Shown here piece by piece: positions 24,521-36,422 of a stretch of DNA of 64,000 bases. The stretch spans positions 26,577,175-26,641,174 of the forward strand of contig CM023540.1 in NCBI GenBank assembly GCA_013350335.1, in the 5' to 3' direction. Position 1 is the stretch's first letter; every line of letters starts with the position of its first letter. The position numbers and the translations under genes are program-made. The stretch is from Chimonanthus salicifolius (taxonomy: Eukaryota > Streptophyta > Magnoliopsida > Laurales > Calycanthaceae). Below the pieces are notes generated by a model, which worked only from the letters and a program-made list of their open reading frames with translations, was not told where the DNA came from and did not search any database.

Positions 24521-26106
24521 ATGAATCATTGCGTGGTCCCGCAGAACGCCTTTCCTACATGCGAAGAGATGAGGAACTCCGTTCCGATGCCAGATCGGAG
24601 GGATACTGTAGTTTGCCCTAAGCCTCGCCGGCTCGGCCTTTTTGGCAACGCCCTTCCCGATCCCGTTCGGCCTTTGAGATGGCATTTGAGGTAATTTTTT
24701 TTAATATTTCCTATTCATTTTTCTAACGCTGCCATCGCTATCGTCTTTCCAAAGTTTTAATTAAAAAATATTTTTAATACCTGTCTTTTTTGGTAATTAA
24801 ACAGTCATCAATCGGAGCTTCCAGATTCGAAGGCCGGAACGGAGCTTCTGGATATTATTCTTACAAAGGTAGGAATTGTTTTTTTCTCCTTGTGTATTTT
24901 TTATGGAGAAATTTTACTTTCTTGCCCCCTTTTACTGAAAATTCCTTTTTTTACATGAGCAATTTGGTCATTATGGTTGGAGTTAAGGTTTTTTACCGAT
25001 GTGATTTTAATACCTGCTTACAGTAGAATATTAGTAGATCAAATGTCATCTTGGTCAGTGGAATTTTATTTTTTGTTTTTGGTTTTTACATTTAAACTTG
25101 TTTTCTCATGCTTTGTCTCAAGCTATGTCGGTGTTAAGGGTCATACAAAATAATATTTTTTTATTGGGAACGACTGGTTCCTTTTTAAGGCGTCGGTCGC
25201 CTTTGCCCCTTTTATGTTCGTTATTTACAATCCCATATTCGTCTGATAGATGAAATTTGATTCTTAGATCGGATCGGAATTTGATCCGCACAGAGCGGAA
25301 TCATGTCCGGTGCTTATTTTTTTTTCTCTTCTCATCCCCCAAAATCCATTAGGTACGGTTACCTGGTTCTTAACTTCTCTATTACCAGCGACCCCAATTT
25401 CCCCTTGTTTGTTGAAGATGGTTGTAGAGAAGTGAAGCGAATCCGATTGGGATACCTGCTATTGCTATATTTGGAGTGAACGATTCTATCTTGGGCATTC
25501 ATTGAGGAGATGGAATGGAGGATCTACTTACTTTTTTACCTCACTGGAGGGGTGATAGCAGTAGAAATTAGGAACAAAGGTTTTCCATTTCTCTCTGCTA
25601 TTTGTTTGTCACTTCTATTGTTTTGGTTGGACCACACCACGCATCCAGTTTGATAGATGTAGTAACTGCCATTGAGCTTCACTTTTTTAGATCTTTCATT
25701 TTCTTTGTCAATCTATTTTTGGTTCATAGCTTACAGATTCTATTTTTATTTTTTCAACATGTCATTCAAGTGCTTGATCAATTATTTTTCCGTCTACTCT
25801 TAACAGGGAGCATATGGTTCTTCCGAACAATCACCCGGCCAGGTAGCGTCGTCCCCGCCCTATTTTTGTGGGTCTCCGCCAAGCCGGGCAACTAACCCAT
25901 TAGTGAACGATGCCCGTTTTTGTGAGGAAAAACTGCCGTCACTTCCTCTACCATCGGGCCTTTCAGCATCTCCATCCGCGCCCGCATCTGCCCGCAAAGG
26001 CTGTGTTCGCAACAAGTTTGGGATCACACCGGCTGCAGTCAGGGTTGAGGGTTTTGATTGCCTTGACAGGGATCGGCGCAATCGCCGCATCTCTGCAGTT
26101 GCTTAA
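24521..26106 (+). CDS. Plant-specific conserved protein of unknown function, 177 residues, three exons
   Basis: Coding exons are 24521-24690, 24805-24868 and 25807-26106, joined at good GT/AG sites (TTGAG/GTAATT, AAACAG/TC, AAAG/GTAGG, TAACAG/GG). They give one frame of 178 codons with the stop. Exon 1 contains a CEEMRNSVP segment and VVCPKPRRLGLFGN, followed by PVRPLRWHL. Exon 2 reads KAGTELLDIILTK. Exon 3 has the Ser/Pro motif SSPPYFCGSPPSR, then NPLVNDARF, and ends in the basic motif VEGFDCLDRDRRNRR. From memory this pattern matches a small uncharacterised family found across flowering plants (Arabidopsis members such as At5g16110 and At3g02555); no biochemical role is known to me. No signal peptide, membrane segment or enzyme motif is visible. 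The protein looks intact. Three-exon structure, TATA box, leader intron and poly(A) signal all agree. Confidence 0.85.
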
Positions 26107-26318
26107 ACGCATCTAACACCAAAGCTATATATAAAAGATTTCGACAAGTACACACTCTATTACAGACGTTTAAACTCTGGGAGAAGATATAATTTGAGGG
26201 AACAAGGAGATCCGAAGAGATTACTGTGATTATTGTATATACCCATCATCTTTTTTTTTTTTTTTTCTTTTTTTCCCTTGCTACGTTCTCTATGTATGTA
26301 TGAATGTAGATTTTGATG

Positions 26319-26324
26319 AATAAA
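26319..26324 (+). terminator. Poly(A) signal of the 24521 gene
   Basis: AATAAA lies 213 bases after the stop codon, downstream of TGTATGTATGAATGTA, a U/G-rich stretch suited to a plant far-upstream element. Cleavage would be expected shortly after, near or within the hairpin that follows. Confidence 0.55.
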
Positions 26325-26350
26325 GGAGGGGAGGCAATCTTCCCCTCCTT
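26323..26350 (+). other. Perfect 10-bp hairpin at the 3' end of the gene
   Basis: AAGGAGGGGA (26323-26332) and TCCCCTCCTT (26341-26350) are exact complements separated by an 8-base loop. The stem begins inside the poly(A) hexamer. It may influence 3' end formation or simply be chance in GC-rich sequence. Confidence 0.7.
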
Positions 26351-27830
26351 ATTGTTTGTCTCACTAGGTTTAGAGGGATCTGTTGAGGAGGCTTGGGAGT
26401 CGTATCTCGTTGTATTTTGTAAATGAGATCTCTTGATTTTATTTGCGGCTTAAAAATCTGTATAAAGAAAAATGTCCAGGGGTTGAGTCATTGATCTTGT
26501 TCTTATTAGAGTCATCATCGATCATGTATTTGTAAATACGCTTATTTCTGCTTTGTTAATCATCGAATGTGGATGGGACCCATTTCTTTTCGCCTTTTGA
26601 TTGATTGATTGATCTTTTCACAGCTGTGTTCGAATCTGTGGATTGTTGAGAATTCCTAAATAGTAATGAAAATTTTAAAAATTGGAATGGAGTGGAAATA
26701 AGGCAGTGTTGTGCGGTCATGGGGAATCATTTTTATTTGGGCGAGAATCCCAAATTCATACATAGGATTCCAGAACGTCGATGGGTTTGATGGGTGCAAG
26801 CTTTCGGTTGCGTATTCTTGTTCTCCCTCTGGTCGGTCGGGTGTAGGTGGTTTGAATCGCCGTGACTTGTAACATTATTATATTAAAAGAAAAAATACAA
26901 TATATTAGGGTGAAGAGAGCAAGGCCAAAAACAAGGGTCCGTGCGGACGCTGTAAAATGCATAGATTTCTCACCGGCCGACTTTTGCACTTACGGGTTGA
27001 ACTGTCTTGTTGACTGGACCCGGTCATGGATTGAGTTGTCGTTTGGTTGGGTTTTAATCGCTGTAGTTGAGTTTGATTTTTTGATGAAATGGTCTTTGTT
27101 GGCAGCTAAAAGCTGAGTGGATTAGTTCAAGTGGAGATTGAATAAATTGATGAAATGGGTCCTGCACTAAAACTTTGAATTTGGCATGTTAGTAACTTTA
27201 CTTTACGGGTGATGTAAGAAAGCCCATGGATGTTCGTTGTTGACTTCATTTCAAACTGCACTTACGCACCATCAACTGAATTTACAGGTTTACTTTCAAA
27301 AAAAAAATTAAAATGGCGTTAAATCAAATGCTAAAAAAAATCAACAAAATGGATATGACAATTTTTGGGGTAAGAGAAGCAGTGGAGGATTTTGATTTTT
27401 AATTGGGTGAGATCTACCTTGTCAAGAATTCATGATCCATGATGGCATGAGAGGCTTCTAAGCAATTGTGTAAAGATATAATATAATTAGTAGAAAAAGT
27501 AGCGATTCTCCAACAGGTATTTTGTGTAATCTGGGTTTATTGTATTGTCAATTTTGTCCTTCGAATCACTTACAGCAAAGGGTTAAAATAAACAATACAG
27601 TAGAATTTGTGTCGGGTTAAACAAAATGCCCGTGGGATGATCGTTGTCCGTAGAAAAAATATAAGATTAGGTTATTTTTTTATATTGGGTATATTTGAAT
27701 TTTTTTTCCTTAATAACATGAGTATTCATCAAGATCAAGATCTCTAATATAATCTTAGAAGTTCAAGACAAATAAACTGCCAATATGAATTTATATTAGG
27801 AAAAAGTAAAAGAAATGGAAGGACCTTTCA

Positions 27831-27873
<43 letters not shown>

Positions 27874-28014
27874 CTCGTTTCATAAATTTTTGCAAGAGAC
27901 AATACAATATTTTATTATATTATTCTTTTGAGAGAAAAATGATGTCTAGTATCTCCGTAATAGGACGTGTTTTTATTAGAAACTTTCTACTGTTTTACAT
28001 GCAATAGAAACTTA
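26351..28014. other. Intergenic, microsatellite only
   Basis: No gene seen. Frames at 26756-27116 on both strands have no recognisable domains. The region ends in an (AT)n tract and AT-rich DNA next to a MITE. Confidence 0.5.
27834..27870. repeat. (AT)n microsatellite
   Basis: About eighteen AT dinucleotides, the longest simple AT tract in the window and likely polymorphic in length. Confidence 0.95.
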
Positions 28015-28205
28015 CTCTCTTCTTCCCATTATAGTTGTCTTATTTAAAACATTTCTATTTTTTAAGGAATTCTCTGTATAAGGCTAGCATTCCATGTGAT
28101 CTCATCCATTTTCAACACATTTTATGATACTCCAATATAAATGAAATAACTATTTTGGAACAATTTCAAAATCCATATAAGACAATTAATTTGGGACAAA
28201 GGGAG
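28015..28205. mobile_element. Stowaway-like MITE, copy C
   Basis: A 191-bp element flanked by TA (28013-28014 and 28206-28207). It is in the opposite orientation to copies A, B and D: CATTTTCAACACA here is the complement of TGTGTTGAAAATG in B. Terminal repeats: left CTCTCTTCTTCCCATTATAG, right complement CTCCCTTTGTCCCAAATTAA. No coding capacity. Confidence 0.85.
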
Positions 28206-31200
28206 TATTATTTTTCTCTAAAAACTTTTAATCAATCCAAACATAGCCTAAATTAACCTAACTTAGTGATTGGAGATAAGGTTGTAACTCAAGCGCGTTG
28301 TGTTAGGTTTTGCGCTCTCTCTAGTCCCGGACCAAATTGCAATTAAAAGATTAAGTCTGAACCTAGCTCAAAATTATTTGAATTAGTCAAACTTAAACCC
28401 ATCTGAACTTGTATTATGGGGCCCAAATTCAATTTCAATCTGAAAATATATATGTGAATTTATTGAGTTTTTTAGACTTAAAATAGAATTTCTTATAAGT
28501 TTCATATCAGAAAATTATATTTATCTACAATATCATTTAAAGAAAAGTAGCTTTTATAAAATGTGGATCAAATTCGACGCTTCAAGCTAAACTCAAGTTA
28601 TTTAGCCTGATATCTTTAATTTGAAAATGATCTCAACCTAAGTCCGTGTCACATCAAACTCTAAAGTTCTTAGTTTTTCATGCGAACTTGGATTCAGCCT
28701 AACTCATGTTGCTTCTCTATTTAAGATAATTCTTTTAAAATAACATCTGAATAATTGTACCTCTTGTAACATCAGTATGTCTATTAAGACAAAACGACTG
28801 AGTTATCATCATTATTATCATAGTCATAATCTTAATCTTAGCAGAGTTAACTCACTTTTTCAATACATTATTTTTTTTTTTTTGTTTTTTCACCTCGAGT
28901 GGATCGGATGGAGGGTTGGGGACCGTTTGGCCGTCTCCATCTGGTGGTTGCCCGCCTGATGGAATGTCTTTATCAGAACACATGTGCCGCGCATGATGGC
29001 GGTAGTTCATGAATTATGATGACGATAGCTTTTTCTTCCTTCATGTTGTGATTTCCCTAATCTCACCTTCCTTAAATTTCCCTCCGAACAAATACAATGG
29101 TAAATTTTTTACCCATTGGATTTTGAAGGGTGGTCCGTCTGCCCTAAAATTAGAAAGAATCGATTGGTATGTCAACAGCCATGCTTGTAATATAGTGGAA
29201 CTTCACCATGTCATTCACCAGCAATGAGATCTTTTATTTTTTTAAATTAAAAATTTTATCAGAGTTATGACTTGATAGAATTTTGAGTCGTGTGTATTAA
29301 AGACATAAATTCAAAGAGAAAAAATTCAAAATGAATAAATAGATTTTTATTTGAAAAAATTAATAGGATACAGTGATTGTACTCCAGTTTAGTTGGTGAA
29401 AAAGGACATTACCATCTCATTTGATAGGCCCCATGTTTAGTAATACTATATTACTTTGTAACAAATCTGCAGGTGTTCATTATATTTATTCAAATAAGCT
29501 TCTTCCTCAATTCACTAATTATTATTTGATGAATTAAATTTATATTAAAAAAAATCATTTTGCCTCTGGGAAATTATTAGGGGGCTTCTTTCAAAAAGAG
29601 ATCAGTCAAAGGACTTCTTAAGCATCTATCGGATGTGGTTAATCCCGCCTAATTATTTCATTTTGCAAATCCTTGCAAAAAGTACCTTCACATACAGAAT
29701 AATATCTAAGTCAAAATACAAATAATAATGTATCATATTTTGATTGACTTACACATCCTTCCCAACGTTTTACAAGTAAAATTTTATATGCTTGCACGAA
29801 ATAGATCTAAACCCATCAAATTGACATCTTTCTTTTTTTACAAGAAAAAAAAAATTAAATTTTGTTGAAAAATTGACCAAAATAAGACTTAACCCATTCA
29901 TCACTTTAAACTCTCTGATACTTTTCGTGCCTTTCTTAAACTCAATTTGGTCTAAACTTATATCATTTGAAATAAAAATGACAATGGTTCAAATTTTAAA
30001 TGTCAAGAATCAAAGAGAGTAATTTTATTTATATGATTTTGTATTTTCATCCCAATTATGAGATTCATGTGTAAAATATGCAGTTGATAGTAGTAATATA
30101 GCAGTGCATTGCTGATGGAATCCAGACAAGTTCATGTGGCTGTAAATCGATCTGTTACGGCCAATACATATCGTTTTCGAATACATACATTGACAAACCA
30201 AATTTTTAAATTTTAAGCAGGTGGATACACAGCATATGACTTGCTTTATGTAAAAGTTAAGAGTAGTTGAGCCAAACATTGGCTCCCTTTTTCTCAAGAG
30301 GCTCTTTCTTCCCTCGAGTTAGATGTACAGATTTATGCCTGCCAAAGTTGATATATATGTTAATAGAAGACTAATATGTTTCCGCTGATGTTATTTTCTT
30401 TCATCAGTACACTCTTTTGAATTTTTTATTCATAACTCAGGTTCCAATTTAAATTTTATTTTTAAATGATAATACATAAATTAGAGAATATAAAATTTCA
30501 ATCAAAATGGACTCATATAAACCTTATTTTAACCGAAATTTAGGCAAATATTAAATATCTCGACCTTCCTGTTTCCCAATATTTATGTATCGATATTGAA
30601 AATCAATGTTTTTTAAATTTGAACTAAGTTTTTTTTTCTGAAAATAGAAATGAATTGATAGATAACCCACAATCAGACAGAGAGAAAAGTTATGTATGGT
30701 GGGGACTTGAGAACCGGCGGGCCCAATCAATTTGTCAAAGGTTGAGCCGGGCCTTGTATTCTTTGTCGCTTGTGCACATGCCTTCCAGTTGGACTAATTA
30801 TGAAATGTGAAGGGATTTTTATTTTCTCATAGTTTATTTAGGTTTTGTTTAGGTTCAGTGAAAGCAATGTAAGTGGGAACACAACCAAGAATATGTTGAT
30901 GGGCCCATATTTGAAAGGGACCCTCCTTTGACTAGATGGATCAACCAGTCCAACCTAAAGCCGGCTGCTGTTGGGCTGGTTACTTGGATTTTCTGTCTGT
31001 CATTCTTCTCCCTTGGAGTACTATGCAAAATATTTAATTTCTTCCCTACTCGATTTCATTCAAATCTCTCTCTAATTGGAATTCTGGATTCTTCATTCTG
31101 CTTGATGTAGAGGGCCCACAATCCATAATGAGTCAGGATTAGGGCTGCATCTCTAGTGTGCTGGACTGGCTCGGCACGAGACTTGGCCCAATTTGTAATA

Positions 31201-32424
31201 TAGGGCTAGGCAAACTTTACCCAATTTACTTAGCACCATGCCCTTGATGGTTTGTATTGGAACGCCCGGGAATCATTTCAAATCCGAATTGTGCATTTGA
31301 GTTAATCCTGGATTGGGTTTTCTTTGAGCGTAATTTGGATTATGTTATCAAATCCAATAAAGATATAAATTGTATATCAATAATATTTTTTTTTTAATAC
31401 ATAAAATCTAACATAACTATTTAGTATTGTTTAAACTTTAAACAAGAACAAGCTTTTGGCTTTTGGTAGGACAGACGTGGGCTTTCTGTACACCAGATCC
31501 AGCGGAACATGACTTCAAGTTGGGATTACTGTTAGGGGCCAAGAAACGAGTCCGGCTTGAACCCCTGTTAATTTGAACCCAACTTCTTCCCAGGGTTTTT
31601 ACTGAAGATTTGGGTTGGTCTGAACCAAGTTGCATCACTAGTTCAGATCTTCGTGGCAAGTCAGCCAGATGTTTCCCTTCAACATTTTGAAATCAGACAA
31701 GTATAATATTTATCATGCACATTAGTCTAACCAAATCTTGGCATATAGGTCCATATGCCAAGTATCAACATATCAACTCATCAAATTGAATTTATTGTTT
31801 TTCAAAATATGAAAAATGTGTATTTTAGATTACTGGGCCCATGTTGGCTGAAATAGGACAGGCAATTTGTAATTCGACTCGCAGACCCTACCCAATTTAA
31901 CCCAACAATCTGGGTTCAGGTCATGTATTTTTAGAAAAAAAAAAAAAGATTAATTCATCCCAATCCCTCCCTACCTGAATTAAACCAAAGTTCATTAGGC
32001 AGAGGAGTGCTGGATTGGACTCACTTGATCTTGCCTAAAAATACCTGAAACGCCCTTGCCCAACCTAGGATTCTTGGACCAGACCATTCCTAGTCTGATC
32101 CCTAATGAACCCCTCTCTCTGAGCCAAGCCATACCTGACGACCTCAACTAGGCCCTAAGGCTACTTGACCTTGACGTTCAAGATCCAACATATGCACCCG
32201 ATGCCCATCACGAAGTATGTCACCCAAGTCACAGTCCCAAGATACCAAATCGGATTGGCAAACACAATGACCCAAACTAAACAAATACTCCAATAGTTCA
32301 TCCTATTGGGTCTCCCCGTTGACCAAACCTAACAATCCAAATCCTTTATAATCTAGAAGTCAAACGAATATCAAATCAAGCCCCTACTCGATGCAAACAA
32401 CTTAATGTAGTATCTAGCCTAGAA
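28206..32424. other. Intergenic, no gene recognised
   Basis: About 4.2 kb without a supportable gene. The sequence from 31130 to 32160 is richer in CCCAA and GGGCT words, as in decayed hAT MITEs (TTAGGGCTGCATC at 31139 resembles the left end of the MITE at 15096), but no matching right end was found. Confidence 0.45.
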
Positions 32425-32839
32425 CAATGTTTTGAAAATTGGACTGGTCTACGGCAAACTGGTAGTTCTGGTTTCAGTTTGGACGGATTTCTTTAAGAAA
32501 CTATCCGGTGTAGAAAACTTTAAAGACCGGTTAGGCTCATGGGTTTGATCGATTATCTTCAATCGACTGTGAACCGTAGAATAAAAAACTTTTTAAAAAC
32601 TATTAAATAAACATTTTATTTTTTTTTCAAAAAGTCAACATTGTATTTTTTATTTAAAAACATTTTTTTATTTATATTTTTATTTCAACACATCTATTAA
32701 ATCTTAGTTAGTAATTAAATATTATTTATAATATCATGTTGATGTCACGAGCTTGACTAAAATTGAATCCGATTAAACCTTATTTAACTCGACCTTCTAC
32801 GAAAATAGTTTGATTCACAGGTCAATTTTTAAAATATTG
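32425..32839. mobile_element. Probable MITE with imperfect terminal inverted repeats
   Basis: About 415 bp. The left end CAATGTTTTGAAAATTGGAC and the right end (complement CAATATTTTAAAAATTGACC) are inverted copies, with GGTCTACGG and a related word further in. The interior is AT-rich and non-coding. No convincing target duplication was found, so the superfamily is undetermined. Confidence 0.45.
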
Positions 32840-32917
32840 GATAGACTAACCGTCAATGATTCTAAATTCATCCTTAGGAACCTAATCTTATCCATGCACA
32901 TGAACCCTTTTGTCATA

Positions 32918-33731
32918 TGTTGCGTGTATGTCTTGAATTCCATGAGGGAGAGACGGTGACAGCAATGATTTTGGTGGAGAAAATTTGGGCACCAAATTTT
33001 GGGATTCTCACACGGCTTGAGAGAGAAAAAGTAGGAGATTACGTTGGAAGCCAACGCGTATCCTGGATCCTCTAGATTCAGCTAGCGAGAATGAGACTCT
33101 TTACCTCTATATACATACATGAAGTATATGGGTGAAGTAGTTAGGCAACTAAGATGTAGTTCTTAGCATTGTGCCGCATGTGAAGAGGGCCACATATGGC
33201 CGCATGCAAGAGGGAGGTCACACCGTAGGTGTGAGGCCACACAGTAGAAGGAGCTGCAGATCTGGGTTGTCAGATCTGTGAGTGGCAGTCAGCAGGAGTG
33301 CGGCTGGAAAGAGGAAGCCCCTTCGTCAGAGCAGAAGTGCAGATCTATGTGTGTGTGGGACACACCATCATCGGAGACGCTCGCGTTTGAGAAGCATATC
33401 GGGAGTTACTCGTAGGACGCAAGAAGCGTAGAGGGAAGAACACAGAAGTTGGGTTCACTATTCTGGGTATGAGAGAGACTCACATCAACTGAGAGGTGAC
33501 GTCGATGTGTCTTATAGAGGGGTGTACAAGGGGCTCGGGACTTCGGGTTTGGGCTCATGACTCAAGGGAGTCATATTATTGTACATGTATTTCTTTCTCA
33601 TTTATAGTGAATATTCTGTCGCTCCGTGGACGTAGGCCGGGTGGACCGAACCACATAAATTTGCTTGTGTTGGATTGTGCTTATTTTATTCCGTTCGATT
33701 ATTCTTGTTTATTCCGCTGTAAGCGCTAACA
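32918..33731 (+). repeat. 5' LTR of the 32918 element
   Basis: 814 bp. Compared with the 3' copy it lacks a 70-bp stretch after position 33257. In the 3' copy that stretch is bordered by direct repeats of GCTGCAGATCTG, so this copy probably lost it by slippage or recombination between them. Short frames within it, for example 33496-33729, are not genes. Confidence 0.9.
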
Positions 33732-33733
33732 AG

Positions 33734-33746
33734 TGGTATCAGTAGC
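33734..33746 (+). other. Primer-binding site, initiator tRNA-Met type
   Basis: TGGTATCAGTAGC begins two bases after the 5' LTR. The usual plant sequence complementary to the 3' end of initiator tRNA-Met is TGGTATCAGAGC, so this copy carries a one-base insertion. Confidence 0.8.
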
Positions 33747-34644
33747 TTTGGTTGGAGACCAGGGACTCGTGGGTGAACGGAATACAGCACCAAGGATTGC
33801 AGATCGGTGTTCTGCAAATTTCGCCGGGAGAGGTGGAGCATTCGGAGAGGAGGGTTCGAGTTGAGAGCGCTTGACGCTGTGTGCTCAGCCAATAAAGAGT
33901 TCTTGGCAGTGTGATCAAGAGGTGCTTGATCTTGGCAGCGTGAACAAGGCAAACTGCACACAGCAAAGGCGCAGCTTGTAGCAGGAGGCACAAGCTCATA
34001 CAGCAGTGTGCAGACAAGGAGAGGATTGTGTGGATGCTGATCGTGAGGAGCAGCACATCGTAACTGCTGATTGAAGAAAGGAGATCAATCAGTTGTGCTG
34101 CTCACGAAGAGAGGTAGCAACTTGTTCTAACAATGAAGGGACGCTGAACAAAGTGATACTAGATCTGTCTGGCGTGAGAAGCCTTATTGCTGACAGCAAG
34201 GAGGAAGAGAATTGACTTGAATTCTCTTGAAGGGCTGATCAATAGTGAGGCAGCCAGCGTTGGTACTGTGTGCAGAGATAACAAGAAGCAGCGACGGCTA
34301 GAAGGCCTGTTGTGCATTGGCTATCAAGTAGAAGAAGACAACGTGAAGGGTTTCAGTGAATAGGTGTATTCACGGCTGAAGGTGGTGTGGCTAGATGTGT
34401 TGAGTACATCTGGCTGGTTAAGATTCACACAACAGAAGGAATTAGCAGATTGTTATTCTTGGGTGTGCGCACACAGTTGCAACTAGGAAATCGCTTGATG
34501 GTGAGCTGCTTGAAGGTGGCTTTGGTAGCCAGACTTGCAGCGAGTAAAAGCATTCAGATGATCACCCGAGTAGGTGGAGCTAGGCCGAGAGCGGTCATGT
34601 GCAGTGGAGGATCAAAGTCGCTTGGAATTTGTGAAATTCTCGTC

Positions 34645-34655
34645 AAGGTGGAGAA
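34645..34655 (+). other. Polypurine tract
   Basis: AAGGTGGAGAA directly precedes the 3' LTR, in the position used to prime plus-strand DNA synthesis. Confidence 0.7.
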
Positions 34656-35539
34656 TGTTACGTGTATGTCTCGAATTCCATGAGGGAGAGACGGTGACAG
34701 CAACGATTTTGGTGGAGAAAATTTGGGCACCAAATTTTGGGATTCTCACACAGCTTGAGAGAGAAAAATTAGGAGATTACATTGGAAGCCAACGTGTATG
34801 CTGGATCCTCTAGATTCAGCTAGCGAGAATGGGACTCTTTACCTCTATATACATACATGAAGTATATGGGTGAAGTAGATAGGCAACTAAGATCTAGTTC
34901 TTAGCACTGTGCCGCATGTGAAGAGGGCCACATATGGCCGCATGCAAGAGGGAGGTCACACCGTAGGTGTGAGGCCACACAGTAGAAGGAGCTGCAGATC
35001 TGTTACTATCTGGAGGACATCTCGACGGCAGGAGAGGGGCAGAAGCAACAGTGCAGTACCGCTGCAGATCTGGGTTGTCAGATCTGTGAGTGGCAGTCAC
35101 CAGGAGTGCGGCTGGAAAGAGGAAGCCCCTTCGTCAGAGCAGAAGTGCAGATCTATGTGTGTGTGGGACACACCATCATCGGAGACGCTCGCGTTTGAAA
35201 AGCATATCGGGAGTTACTCGTAAGACGCAGGAAGTGTAGAGGGAGGAACACAGAAGTTGGGTTCACTATTCTGGGTATGAGAGAGACTCACATTAACTGA
35301 GAGGTGATGTCGATGTGTCTTCTAGAGGGGTGTACAAGGGGCTCGAGACTTCGAGTTTGGGCTCATAACTCAAGGGAGTCATATTATTGTACATGTATTT
35401 CTTTCTCATTTATAGAGAATATTCTGTCACTTCGTGGACGTAGGCCAGGTAGACCGAACCACGTAAATTTGCTTATGTTGGATTGTGCTTATTTTATTCC
35501 ATTCGATTATTCTTGTTTATCCTGCTGTAAGTGCTAACA
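34656..35539 (+). repeat. 3' LTR of the 32918 element
   Basis: 884 bp, starting TGTTACGTG and ending GCTAACA. It keeps the 70-bp block missing from the 5' copy and is therefore probably the ancestral form. Confidence 0.9.
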
Positions 35540-36422
35540 ATATTTACTAAGTTGTGCCCACGCATTGAGCATGTCTTGATAAGTAACCTTGCTCATCATT
35601 ATAAACCTAGATGCTACATAGCCCAATCCAACTAACTCAACCCAAATTCCTTACCCATGTCAACGGTCAAGACGCACTGCATATTTGACCGTTTGAACCA
35701 TTCTTACAGTTCGCATTTGGCTCTATTAACAACTGAGATTAACCATCCATGGCTTAGCCCTAACATCCATGCGTGTCTGTAAAAGGGCCATCCTTGCAGA
35801 GCCATACTTGGGTAGAGTTTTTCTACCTATTTCCATTTGTTTCCATCGACCCATCACATCAAATTGTTCATTTCAAGGAGGCCCAACTTCAATCAATCTT
35901 CCAATTCTTTTTGTCCATTGGCTCTGTCAAGCTTAGATACTCAAATCCATCGGGCAATCATACTCCTCTTAGGCAATGTTGACCTCACTACCCTTTCCAT
36001 GATTACGCCTAGGCACTGGAATGCAACAACTTGGAGTGGCTAATAGACGACATTAGGGACGTTTAGTCCTCCTCCCTTTGGCATAAGTTATTATTATCTT
36101 ATCATTTTTAATTAACATCAAACTAATTTTTAGACGGATGTAAATTTTTCAATTCTTACACTGACTAAATTTAATGGAGAGTGGTTCTTTAGAGTTGAAC
36201 TGTGAACCAAACACAGAACTTTCACTTTCTGAAATAAATTTTTGACAAACTCTTTCTTTTGATGTAACTAACTTTTATCAATAATTTAAAGTTCTCAGTG
36301 CATAAGGTTACAATACATTTAGTTGCATATAGAGTTAATATTTGAGTTACTGGTGACTTCAAAGTCTTTTTGAACTTGTTCACTAAGGGAGTGTTGGTCA
36401 AAATCTTCTCTACATTTGCTAG
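35540..36422. other. Intergenic, no gene seen
   Basis: Short frames at 35773-36043 have no recognisable product. No element termini recognised. Confidence 0.5.

Larger units (their letters stand above)
32918..35539 (+). mobile_element. Non-autonomous LTR retrotransposon, 2.6 kb, no coding region
   Basis: Two long direct repeats (32918-33731 and 34656-35539) bound a 924-bp interior. Each repeat starts TGTT and ends CTAACA. A primer-binding site complementary to initiator tRNA-Met follows the first repeat and a polypurine tract precedes the second, so the element reads on the plus strand. The interior has stop codons in every frame and shows no gag, protease, integrase, reverse transcriptase or RNase H motif, so any movement would depend on another element's enzymes. 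The primer site and tract resemble Copia elements. By eye the repeats differ at about 35 positions over some 814 aligned bases, mostly transitions. The flanking pentamers (TCATA, ATATT) do not match, so the target duplication is lost or the ends come from a rearrangement. Confidence 0.9.

Noticed and set aside
33496..35537. Frames of 68-105 codons in the LTR element, including a pair with the same start at 33496 and 35304
   Set aside because: The paired frames are the same LTR sequence read twice. None has retroelement motifs.
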